Below, piece by piece: positions 1 through 5,379 of a DNA stretch of 5,379 nucleotides. Where the stretch lies: contig JAUWFS010000215.1 of the NCBI GenBank assembly GCA_030606805.1, positions 1 through 5,379 on the forward strand, in the 5' to 3' direction. Position numbers and translations under genes: made by a program. Each line of letters begins with the position of its first letter. The stretch's first letter is position 1. The notes under the pieces are model-generated. The model was not told the origin of the DNA and searched no databases. It saw nothing but the letters and a program-made list of their open reading frames with translations. Source of the stretch: B13-G4 sp030606805. Lineage in GTDB: Bacteria; Desulfobacterota; Desulfobacteria; Desulfobacterales; ETH-SRB1.

Positions 1-6
1 CAAAAC

Positions 7-48
7 AAAAAGGGCATTCCCTCATAATTCGATGGAATGCCCTTTTTT
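7..48. terminator. Bidirectional rho-independent terminator after the cold-shock gene
   Basis: A perfect 9-bp inverted repeat, GGGCATTCC (12-20) with GGAATGCCC (34-42), encloses a 13-nt loop. It is flanked by an A-run on the left (7-11) and a T-run on the right (43-49), so the stem can extend through A-T pairs. Read on the minus strand, the hairpin ends in a T-tract and lies about 20 nt past the stop of the cold-shock gene, so it should end that transcript. Read on the plus strand it has an even longer T-tract and could also end a transcript entering from outside the window. Confidence 0.93.
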
Positions 49-66
49 TAACTCAGAAATATTGGT

Positions 67-267
67 CTAAACAGTAGTAACATTTGCTGCAGCAGGCCCT
101 TTTTGACCCTGCTCAATGTCAAAGGTTACTCGGTCGCCTTCATCAAGAGACTTGAAACCACTCGCATTGATTGCTGAATGATGGACGAATACATCCGGTC
201 CATCTTCCTGCTCAATAAAACCAAATCCTTTACCGCTATTAAACCATTTTACAATTCCATTAGCCAT
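67..267 (-). CDS. Cold-shock-domain protein (CspA family)
   Basis: A 66-residue single cold-shock domain, the usual family length (65-70 aa). It is expected to bind single-stranded RNA and DNA in the cytoplasm and to melt RNA secondary structure as a chaperone or antiterminator. The protein starts MANGIVKWFNSGKGFGFIEQ. It shows the RNP1-type motif KGFGFI and the RNP2-type motif VFVHH, followed by the conserved FKSLDEGDRVTFD and GPAAANV segments. I chose the ATG at 267 because an AAAGGAGG ribosome binding site (277-284) lies 9 nt upstream. The in-frame GTG at 276 directly abuts that site and would add only three residues. The gene stands alone, has its own terminator, and is divergent from the three-gene operon. 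Whether it is cold-induced or constitutive cannot be told from the protein; its long structured leader fits post-transcriptional control. A csp letter is not assigned because paralogues are common. Confidence 0.97.
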   Translation of the reverse strand: MANGIVKWFNSGKGFGFIEQEDGPDVFVHHSAINASGFKSLDEGDRVTFDIEQGQKGPAAANVTTV

Positions 268-276
268 AATTAACAC

Positions 277-284
277 CCTCCTTT
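277..284 (-). promoter_or_regulatory. Strong ribosome binding site of the cold-shock gene
   Basis: Minus-strand AAAGGAGG lies 9 nt upstream of the ATG at 267 and is an almost full anti-16S match. It decides the start: the GTG at 276 is too close to be served by it. The site also lies inside the last codons of the possible leader peptide at 270-329, so translation of that frame would run over it. Confidence 0.9.
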
Positions 285-315
285 TAAGAAATTCTCATAG
301 TCCCAAACTTCAGGG

Positions 316-328
316 TGCCACTTTGGCA
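316..328 (-). promoter_or_regulatory. Small hairpin in the cold-shock mRNA leader
   Basis: TGCCA (316-320) and TGGCA (324-328) form a perfect 5-bp stem with a 3-nt loop. In the minus-strand transcript this lies about 50-60 nt upstream of the cold-shock start and overlaps the TTG of the possible leader peptide. Temperature-sensitive leader structure is a known control mode for csp mRNAs; its use here is inference. Confidence 0.45.
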
Positions 329-355
329 AATGGTACTTTCCTTTAGAACGAAACC

Positions 356-378
356 GGCCCGCCAATTAAGAACGGGCC
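356..378 (-). promoter_or_regulatory. GC-rich hairpin near the 5' end of the cold-shock leader
   Basis: GGCCCG (356-361) and CGGGCC (373-378) form a perfect 6-bp GC stem around an 11-nt loop, in otherwise AT-rich DNA. It would lie about 10 nt from the predicted transcript start, where it could protect the 5' end or shape leader folding. On the plus strand it is followed by TTTATT and looks like a weak terminator, but no plus-strand gene precedes it in the window, so the leader reading is preferred. Confidence 0.5.
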
Positions 379-394
379 TTTATTGATTAAAGAA

Positions 395-422
395 ATAATA
401 ACACCTTTTAGGCTGAAAGCAA
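395..422 (-). promoter_or_regulatory. Probable sigma-70-type promoter of the cold-shock gene
   Basis: On the minus strand, TTGCTT (417-422) and TATTAT (395-400) are separated by 16 nt. The -10 box matches consensus at 5 of 6 positions; the -35 box is weaker. The predicted start near 388 gives a leader of about 120 nt, in the range of long leaders known for csp mRNAs. I see no copy of the E. coli cspA cold-box sequence in the leader. Confidence 0.5.
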
Positions 423-530
423 GGTTTATTATTGATATTTTTTTTAAATAAAGAATTTTATTATGTCTGTCGAGACAATTGCAGTAAAACACAACACCAA
501 TTTCGAGTGGGGCGATTAACGAGTTTTAGT
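423..530. other. Intergenic spacer between divergent promoters; one short dyad
   Basis: This AT-rich stretch separates the two predicted promoters. An open frame crosses it on the plus strand (432-614), but that frame begins at a TTG with no ribosome binding site and has no recognisable composition, so no gene is called. The only structure seen is the dyad TGTCT-gtcg-AGACA at 464-477, which could be an operator or may be chance. Confidence 0.4.
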
Positions 531-559
531 TTGACAGTATTGTTCGCTCATTGTATTTA
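531..559 (+). promoter_or_regulatory. Probable promoter of the MEMO/radical SAM operon
   Basis: A perfect TTGACA -35 box (531-536) is followed after exactly 17 nt by TATTTA (554-559), a poor -10 box. The start would fall near 566, giving a leader of about 75 nt before the ATG at 640. That leader contains a tandem 7-bp repeat, GTTCACG twice (569-582). The good -35 with a weak -10 could mean moderate strength or a need for an activator, which is inference. Confidence 0.5.
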
Positions 560-624
560 TTGGTACCTGTTCACGGTTCACGAAAAGCCTTCTACCTTCA
601 GTCTATTAACCTGAGTAGTTACAC

Positions 625-633
625 AGGCGGGGT
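625..633 (+). promoter_or_regulatory. Ribosome binding site of the MEMO-AMMECR1 gene
   Basis: AGGCGGGGT lies 6 nt before the ATG at 640. It is a G-rich, imperfect Shine-Dalgarno, and it supports the start that preserves the full signal peptide. Confidence 0.6.
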
Positions 634-639
634 CACCTC

Positions 640-2136
640 ATGAAGCAGGCATTCAATCCGATTATAAAGTTTTCCCTGGTTTTGTGCATGTTATCTCTTC
701 TCTGCACAGGAAGTGCACTTGCGGATAATATTCGCGAGGCCGTTTTTGCAGGCAGATTTTATCCTTCCAGTCAATCTGATTTGCTCAAAAATATTGATAG
801 TTTTACCAGCCGGGCAAAAAAAACTCAGGCAAAGATTCCATCAGGAAAATATCTGAAGGCTCTTATACTGCCCCATGCAGGATATCCATGCTCCGGGCTT
901 ACAGCAGCCCATGCAACACTTGTTCTCAGCGAAAAGCAGTTTAAAAAAGTTATTTTGCTTGGCCCGGATCATCGAGTAGGTTTTATAAACGGAGCAATCA
1001 GCGATGTGACTGCTTACCAGACTCCTCTCGGAAGGGTTTTTCTGCATAACGATGCTGCAAAACTGCGAAACCGGTCAGAATTGTTTCACGCAAACAAGGC
1101 TTCTGATCTTAGCGAACATTCACTGGAGGTCTTGCTGCCTTTTTTGCAGTATTATTTAAAGGAATTTAAGATAATTCCGATTGTAATCAGCCAGGGAAAT
1201 ATTGGCGGGCTCACGCGCGAAATAGATATGTTTCGAGATCAAAACACGCTTCTTGTGGCCAGTACAGATCTTTCCCACTTTCTACAATATACCGAGGCTA
1301 TTGAAAAAGACAAAAAAACCATTCAAATGATATTAAATCTGGATGCAGACAATTTGTTGAAGGGTTATAATTATGCGTGCGGGAAAGTGCCGATTCTTGT
1401 TCTTGTAAGCCTGGCCCGGCAATATGGATGGCAACCGGTTTTGCTGCATTATTCAAACAGCGGCGATACCTGTGGCGGGCGCAGTCAAGTTGTCGGCTAC
1501 GCAGCCATAGCATTTTATGGAGATAAATTTATGGATGACAAAAAAAATGCAGGTCACAGATTTACTGATAAGCAGGGGCAGATGCTGGTGAGGCTTGCAC
1601 GGCATAGCCTTATGAAAAAGCTGAATAAAAAGATAGACACTGTCGAGTCCAAGGCTCTTAAAGAAGCGCTTAAGCAGGATTGTTTTCAGGAGCATTTTGG
1701 CACCTTTGTTACCTTAAAGATCAATGATCAGCTTAGAGGCTGCATTGGCAATATAACTACATCTGAACCTGTCAAAGATGGGGTTGGGCGTAATGCAGTC
1801 AGTGCTGCATTTCGTGATCCGCGATTTTCTCCCCTGAGAGCCGAAGAACTTGAAAATGTTGATATTGAAGTAAGCATTCTTACCCAGCCGGAACCTCTTG
1901 AATACACAGATGGTGATGACCTTGTTTCAAAACTGCGCGTTAACATTGATGGTGTAATTATCCGGAAAGGCTTTGCCAACGCAACTTTTTTGCCACAGGT
2001 ATGGAAACAGGTGCCTAAACCCGAAGAATTTCTTGGACATCTCTGCTTGAAGGCCGGGATGTCAGCCGATGCCTGGCGAAATGATAAACCGGAAGTTAAG
2101 ATCTACCAGGTTCAGTATTTTGATGAAGAAAAATGA
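640..2136 (+). CDS. Exported MEMO-AMMECR1 fusion (AmmeMemoRadiSam proteins B and A)
   Basis: A 498-residue two-domain protein. Residues 1-28 form a Sec-type signal peptide: Lys2 and Lys10, a hydrophobic core, and a likely SPase I cut at ALA28|D29. Cys22 lacks a good lipobox. Residues about 33-295 are a MEMO domain (family related to extradiol ring-cleaving dioxygenases), with REAVFAGRFYP, PHAGY, LLGPDH, STDLSHF, CGKVPI and a closing VVGYAAIAF. His79, His111 and Cys247 match the metal-binding His-His-Cys set known from human MEMO1, and the two His are 32 residues apart as in the human protein. Residues about 308-495 are an AMMECR1 domain with the signature LRGCIG (365-370), then AAFRDPRFSPL and a C-terminal LPQVW. 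The two domains are separate proteins in many genomes. The start has AGGCGGGGT 6 nt upstream and gives an intact signal peptide. It is the first gene of the operon, and its end overlaps the next gene by 14 nt. The domain calls are firm; the reaction is unknown to me. Confidence 0.95.
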   Translation: MKQAFNPIIKFSLVLCMLSLLCTGSALADNIREAVFAGRFYPSSQSDLLKNIDSFTSRAKKTQAKIPSGKYLKALILPHAGYPCSGLTAAHATLVLSEKQFKKVILLGPDHRVGFINGAISDVTAYQTPLGRVFLHNDAAKLRNRSELFHANKASDLSEHSLEVLLPFLQYYLKEFKIIPIVISQGNIGGLTREIDMFRDQNTLLVASTDLSHFLQYTEAIEKDKKTIQMILNLDADNLLKGYNYACGKVPILVLVSLARQYGWQPVLLHYSNSGDTCGGRSQVVGYAAIAFYGDKFMDDKKNAGHRFTDKQGQMLVRLARHSLMKKLNKKIDTVESKALKEALKQDCFQEHFGTFVTLKINDQLRGCIGNITTSEPVKDGVGRNAVSAAFRDPRFSPLRAEELENVDIEVSILTQPEPLEYTDGDDLVSKLRVNIDGVIIRKGFANATFLPQVWKQVPKPEEFLGHLCLKAGMSADAWRNDKPEVKIYQVQYFDEEK

Positions 2137-4228
2137 ACGCGCTACACTGCTAATTGTCATTGCCGCCGGCATTTCTTCAATTGTGGTGCAATTAATAACC
2201 ATACGCGAATTTCTTGCCCAGTTCCACGGTAACGAGTTTGTTATTTCTTTAATATTTTTCAACTGGTTGATACTTGGCGGTATAGGAACGCTTGTAGCAC
2301 ATCTGATTACGCCGCGCTACTGGGAGCCCAGTTCAGGCAGACTCTGCCGGCTTTCTTTCATTCTGGCGGCTCTGTCCGTGATTCAGATCTATAGCATTCG
2401 TGGATTGCGCGACTTTTTCTTTGTTCACGGCAGTTCAGTTGGTTTTTATCCTACCCTTGCCTACATATTTTTAACCATTGCTCCATATTGCCTGCTTATA
2501 GGTTTTATTCTTCCTTACAGCCTTTTTGTGCTAAGAGCGGAAACACCGGATTATTCAGGCACACGCATTTATATTACCGACAATATAGGAGATATAACCG
2601 GAGGAGCGCTTTTTTCATTTGCGCTTGTTTTTCTGGTTACTCCTCTTAAGGCTATATTTATTGCCAACCTTCCGCTTGTGGCCGCATCATTTCTTCTTTT
2701 TTCATTAACCGGAAAACAGAGAAAATATTTAAAAATTATTCCAGGCGCTGCTATCACATTATTAGTCCTTGCAGCGGGTATTTTTTTTGAACCCTTTTCG
2801 CTTGCGCCTTCCGAGGGGAAGCTGGTTCATTATCGTGAATCCCGTTACGGGCGGATTGCCGTTCATCAGGATAATGGGCAGTACACTCTTCTTACTGATG
2901 GAGTCCCTGTATTCAGCACCCAGAATCAGAGCATTGCAGAAGAAACTATCCATTACCCTTTGGCTCAACTGGACAATCCGCAACGCGTCCTCTTGATATC
3001 CGGCGAGGGCGGCATTATGAAGGAGCTGAAAAAGCATGGCCTTAAAACAGTTGATTATGTTGAGCTTGACCCGGAAATTACCGATGTACAATTCAAATTC
3101 GGCCTGATCGAAAATATTGAAGGATTGAATGTAATCAATCAGGATGGAAGGGCCTTTCTTGCGGATTCGGACAAAATTTACGATGCCATTATCTTAAATT
3201 TACCGGAGCCGGACACATTTCAGGTAAACAGGTTTTTTACAGATCAGTTTTTCAGCCTTGTAAAGAAACGACTTGCGCCGGATGGTGTTTTGAGTTTTTC
3301 TATGGAAGGTTATGATAATTACCTTGCCGAACCACAGCGGCAGAAGCTTTCTTCTCTATACAATACCGTGAAAAATCATTTTAAGCATGTTTTGCTTATG
3401 CCTGGGCTGAAGATATTTTTCCTGTGCCGGGATATTTCAATCAAAACAGATATCCCTGCGAGACTTGCAGAAAAAGGTATTATTGCCCGGTACATACGGG
3501 GCTATTATTACGGGAATCTGACTAAAGAAAGAATTTCAGACTTAAATAATCTGATGGATCCAAATACACCAAAAAACAGCGATGATTCTCCGCTTTTGAT
3601 GAGACTGATGTTTTCACAGTGGTTTGCCAAATTTTCCACTTCATCTGTAGGATTTATTGCCGGCCTTGCCGGGCTCACCATTATATATCTGTTTCGTATT
3701 AAGCGGGAGGAATTTGTACTTTTTTCAACAGGAGCAATGACCATGGGAAGCGAAATACTGATCATCTTTGCTTTTCAGATATTTTATGGGTATATATATT
3801 TTCAAATAGGACTGATTATAACGGTCTTTCTGGCCGGTCTTTTGCCGGGGGCATTGCTGGGCGACAGACTGCGTGAAGGTGGAAAACAGATACTGATGCT
3901 GACCGATGGTCTGCTCATTACCCTGATGGGCATTTTGATACTGGCACTGAAGATGGGCGGGGACAGGCTGCCGTCATTCTTTTTTCTTGTTTTCGGTTTC
4001 ATAATTTCGCTTGCATGCGGGTTTCAGTTCCCTGTGGCTCTCCATCTGGGAGGGGGCGGAAATTCTGCTGTAACCAGATCTTTTTCAGCCGATTTAATTG
4101 GTGCCGCCTGTGGAACTCTGATTACCAGTTTGATCCTTTTGCCCTATTTTGGGCTTATCTGGGCCACGGCCGGATTGATATTTTTAAAACTGGCAAGTTT
4201 GATTGTTATTGGAACACATAAGGTATAA
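2123..4228 (+). CDS. Polytopic membrane protein with spermidine-synthase-like domain
   Basis: A 701-residue protein in three blocks. Residues about 8-225 carry about seven hydrophobic segments, with polar motifs such as RE (28-29) and GNE (36-38). Residues about 245-475 form a soluble Rossmann domain like spermidine synthases. It has DGVP (259-262), a nucleotide loop SGEGG (293-297; GGGDGG in classic SpeE), VELD (313-316) with the acid that holds the ribose, and DGR (341-343). Residues about 505-700 hold about six more hydrophobic segments, including a buried E544 and FQ (551-552). The SpeE motif carrying the catalytic Asp reads ILNLPEP here, with Asn359 at the usual Asp position, and the DE-YHE motif is also degenerate. 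SAM or decarboxy-SAM binding is therefore plausible, but ordinary putrescine aminopropyl transfer is doubtful. The start is the ATG that overlaps the previous gene by 14 nt. Upstream ATGs at 2069 and 2081 give a longer overlap without a good ribosome site. Initiation is probably coupled, since only CAGG at 2107-2110 precedes it. The product is inferred, not demonstrated. Confidence 0.85.
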   Translation: MKKNERATLLIVIAAGISSIVVQLITIREFLAQFHGNEFVISLIFFNWLILGGIGTLVAHLITPRYWEPSSGRLCRLSFILAALSVIQIYSIRGLRDFFFVHGSSVGFYPTLAYIFLTIAPYCLLIGFILPYSLFVLRAETPDYSGTRIYITDNIGDITGGALFSFALVFLVTPLKAIFIANLPLVAASFLLFSLTGKQRKYLKIIPGAAITLLVLAAGIFFEPFSLAPSEGKLVHYRESRYGRIAVHQDNGQYTLLTDGVPVFSTQNQSIAEETIHYPLAQLDNPQRVLLISGEGGIMKELKKHGLKTVDYVELDPEITDVQFKFGLIENIEGLNVINQDGRAFLADSDKIYDAIILNLPEPDTFQVNRFFTDQFFSLVKKRLAPDGVLSFSMEGYDNYLAEPQRQKLSSLYNTVKNHFKHVLLMPGLKIFFLCRDISIKTDIPARLAEKGIIARYIRGYYYGNLTKERISDLNNLMDPNTPKNSDDSPLLMRLMFSQWFAKFSTSSVGFIAGLAGLTIIYLFRIKREEFVLFSTGAMTMGSEILIIFAFQIFYGYIYFQIGLIITVFLAGLLPGALLGDRLREGGKQILMLTDGLLITLMGILILALKMGGDRLPSFFFLVFGFIISLACGFQFPVALHLGGGGNSAVTRSFSADLIGAACGTLITSLILLPYFGLIWATAGLIFLKLASLIVIGTHKV

Positions 4229-5379
4229 TGAAAACTATAAGCAGAAGGGATTTTCTTTACTATAGCGGAGCATTGCTGTCCACTGCAATGTTTGCCGATG
4301 TGTGCCTGCCTTTTGCCTGGGACAGGCGCTTTATATCCGGTCCCGATGACATCAGCGGCAAAGTGTTCAAAAACGATGCTCCAAAAACATTGTGGAAATG
4401 GTCGCACGAAGGATTTCTTTATGACAAATTAGATGATGGTAAGGTTGTATGCGGCATCTGTCCCCATCGTTGCATACTTGCACCGGGAGATCGCAGTGTA
4501 TGCCGTTCCAAGGTTAATATAAACGGCAAGCTTTACAGCCTGGCTTATGGAAATCCCTGTGCTGTCCATAACGATCCTGTAGAAAAAAAGCCGCTTTTTC
4601 ATTTCAGGCCCAGGTCAATGGTCTTTTCCCTTGGTACTACGGGATGCAATTTCCGTTGTTTAAATTGCCAGAACTGGGAAATTTCTCAGGCAAAGCCTCA
4701 TGAAGTGCGTCATTATGAGCTTTTTCCTGCTGAAGCAGTAGAGACAGCCCAGCGTTTGGGATCTGAATCTATTGCATACACATATTCAGAGGCAGTCACT
4801 TTTTTTGAATACATGATTGACATCGCCAGGCTGGCAAAGGAAAAAGGGCTGCACAACCTTTGGATTTCAAATGGTTACATCAACCAAAAACCTCTTCTTG
4901 AGTTCTGCAAGGTGCTGGATGGAGCAAATATAAATCTTAAATCATACAGCGATGATATTTACAGAAAATTGAACGGCGGGCGGCTTCAACCAGTGTTAAA
5001 CACTTTAAAAACGTTGCACGAGCAAAAAATTCATCTCGAAGTCACAACTCTGGTGGTGCCGGGATATATAGATGATGAAGAAATGATAAAACAGATGTGC
5101 GGATGGATACTTGACAACATAGGGCCCGACTATCCGCTGCACTTTTTACGTTTTTTCCCTAAGTACAAACTTGACAGGCTGCCGCCCACACCGGTTTCAA
5201 CATTGACTCGTTTCCGCGAATTAGCCATTAAAGAGGGTATCAGATATGTCTATGTCGGCAATGTTCCAAACCATGAAGGGAATCACACCTATTGTCACAA
5301 TTGCAGCAAGTTGTTGATTGAACGCGAGGGCTATCTCTTGCCGACATATAATCTAACAGGTAATAAATGCAAGTTCTGC
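4228..5379 (+). CDS. AmmeMemoRadiSam radical SAM enzyme, Tat-like N-terminus, 3' end cut by window
   Basis: 384 codons are visible with no stop. The N-terminus MKTISRRDFLYYSGALL fits the twin-arginine consensus S-R-R-x-F-L (residues 5-10), though the hydrophobic stretch is short and a cleavage site is not obvious. Residues 75-92 hold a first Cys group (C75, C78, C82, C92; CGICPHRC). The radical SAM cluster motif is CNFRCLNC (C140, C144, C147; CX3CX2C), which should bind the 4Fe-4S cluster that cleaves SAM. A TIM-barrel-like region follows, with LWISNGY, NLKSY and LEVTTLVVPG. The C-terminal end VGNVPNHEGNHTYCHNC carries two CxxC pairs (C356/C359 and C381/C384), probably a metal-binding knuckle. 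All of this matches the AmmeMemoRadiSam radical SAM family. The family normally ends soon after the last CxxC, so only a short tail is likely missing. The ATG overlaps the previous TAA by 1 nt, with AAGG 4 nt upstream. The substrate is unknown; reach into the periplasm is inference from the Tat motif. Confidence 0.94.
   Translation, partial: MKTISRRDFLYYSGALLSTAMFADVCLPFAWDRRFISGPDDISGKVFKNDAPKTLWKWSHEGFLYDKLDDGKVVCGICPHRCILAPGDRSVCRSKVNINGKLYSLAYGNPCAVHNDPVEKKPLFHFRPRSMVFSLGTTGCNFRCLNCQNWEISQAKPHEVRHYELFPAEAVETAQRLGSESIAYTYSEAVTFFEYMIDIARLAKEKGLHNLWISNGYINQKPLLEFCKVLDGANINLKSYSDDIYRKLNGGRLQPVLNTLKTLHEQKIHLEVTTLVVPGYIDDEEMIKQMCGWILDNIGPDYPLHFLRFFPKYKLDRLPPTPVSTLTRFRELAIKEGIRYVYVGNVPNHEGNHTYCHNCSKLLIEREGYLLPTYNLTGNKCKFC

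Larger units (their letters stand above)
270..329 (-). other. Possible leader peptide upstream of the cold-shock gene (19 codons)
   Basis: On the minus strand a TTG (327-329) lies 6 nt downstream of the purine-rich AAAGGAAAG and opens a frame reading LPKWHPEVWDYENFLKGGC. It ends in TAA at 270-272, only 2 nt before the cold-shock ATG. The frame is open further upstream, to a stop at 366-368, with another TTG at 365, but it contains no ATG or GTG. The peptide is rich in aromatic residues and looks more protein-like than random AT-rich leader sequence. The TTG sits in the 5-bp stem at 316-328, so folding could hide it. The close coupling suggests a regulatory leader or small partner protein. However, a 60-nt open frame can arise by chance, and I recognise no family. 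Confidence 0.3.

Noticed and set aside
67..276. A longer cold-shock protein starting at the GTG at 276.
   Set aside because: The ribosome binding site directly abuts that GTG. The ATG at 267 has ideal 9-nt spacing and gives the classic MANG start.
356..384. Plus-strand rho-independent terminator at the GC hairpin.
   Set aside because: The T-tract is weak (TTTATT) and no plus-strand gene precedes it in the window. A leader structure of the minus-strand transcript explains it better.
432..614. A 60-codon open frame on the plus strand between the cold-shock gene and the operon.
   Set aside because: It starts with TTG and has no ribosome binding site, runs through AT-rich promoter-like DNA and contains the likely operon promoter. 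The translation resembles no family I know.
640..720. Lipoprotein signal on the MEMO-AMMECR1 protein at Cys22.
   Set aside because: The residues before Cys22 (SLL) do not fit a lipobox, which needs a small residue at -1. The ALA cut after residue 28 is a better fit.
2069..4228. Longer membrane protein starting at the ATG at 2069 (or 2081).
   Set aside because: It would overlap the previous gene by about 55-70 nt, has no well-placed ribosome site, and adds a charged tail before the first membrane segment. The ATG at 2123 gives a typical short operon overlap.
640..5379. Antisense and out-of-frame open frames of 60-110 codons inside the operon.
   Set aside because: They lie opposite or within three well-supported genes, lack recognisable domains and have no convincing start signals.
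1..5379. CRISPR arrays, tRNA genes, transposase genes or long repeats.
   Set aside because: None seen on either strand; repeats found are short hairpins and one 7-bp tandem.

Overview
The window looks like a bacterial chromosome segment, most likely from a Gram-negative anaerobe. Coding density is high, base composition is moderate to AT-rich, and the gene set resembles what I know from Desulfobacterota (former Deltaproteobacteria). That placement is inference from protein style and gene content; there is no rRNA or other phylogenetic marker here.

Layout. Positions 1-267 hold a short cold-shock-domain gene on the minus strand, closed by a strong bidirectional hairpin terminator at 7-48. The roughly 370 bases from 268 to 639 have no conventional gene. 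They hold the cold-shock promoter and its structured leader, a possible 19-residue leader peptide, and a probable promoter facing the other way. From 640 to the right edge runs a tight plus-strand operon of three genes with overlapping ends (14 nt, then 1 nt). The first is an exported MEMO-AMMECR1 fusion (AmmeMemoRadiSam proteins B and A in one chain). The second is a polytopic membrane protein with a spermidine-synthase-like domain between two membrane halves. The third is the AmmeMemoRadiSam radical SAM enzyme, with a twin-arginine N-terminus, cut by the window edge.

How the genes fit together. MEMO, AMMECR1 and a radical SAM enzyme are a known three-part co-occurring set whose exact biochemical role I cannot state from this sequence. 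Three features stand out here. A and B are fused behind a Sec-type signal peptide. The radical SAM partner carries a Tat-like motif. A membrane aminopropyltransferase homologue lacking the usual catalytic Asp sits between them. Together these suggest a version of the system that works at or across the cytoplasmic membrane. That would be unusual, because SAM and low-potential electrons are normally cytoplasmic. The cold-shock gene is divergent and probably functionally unrelated.
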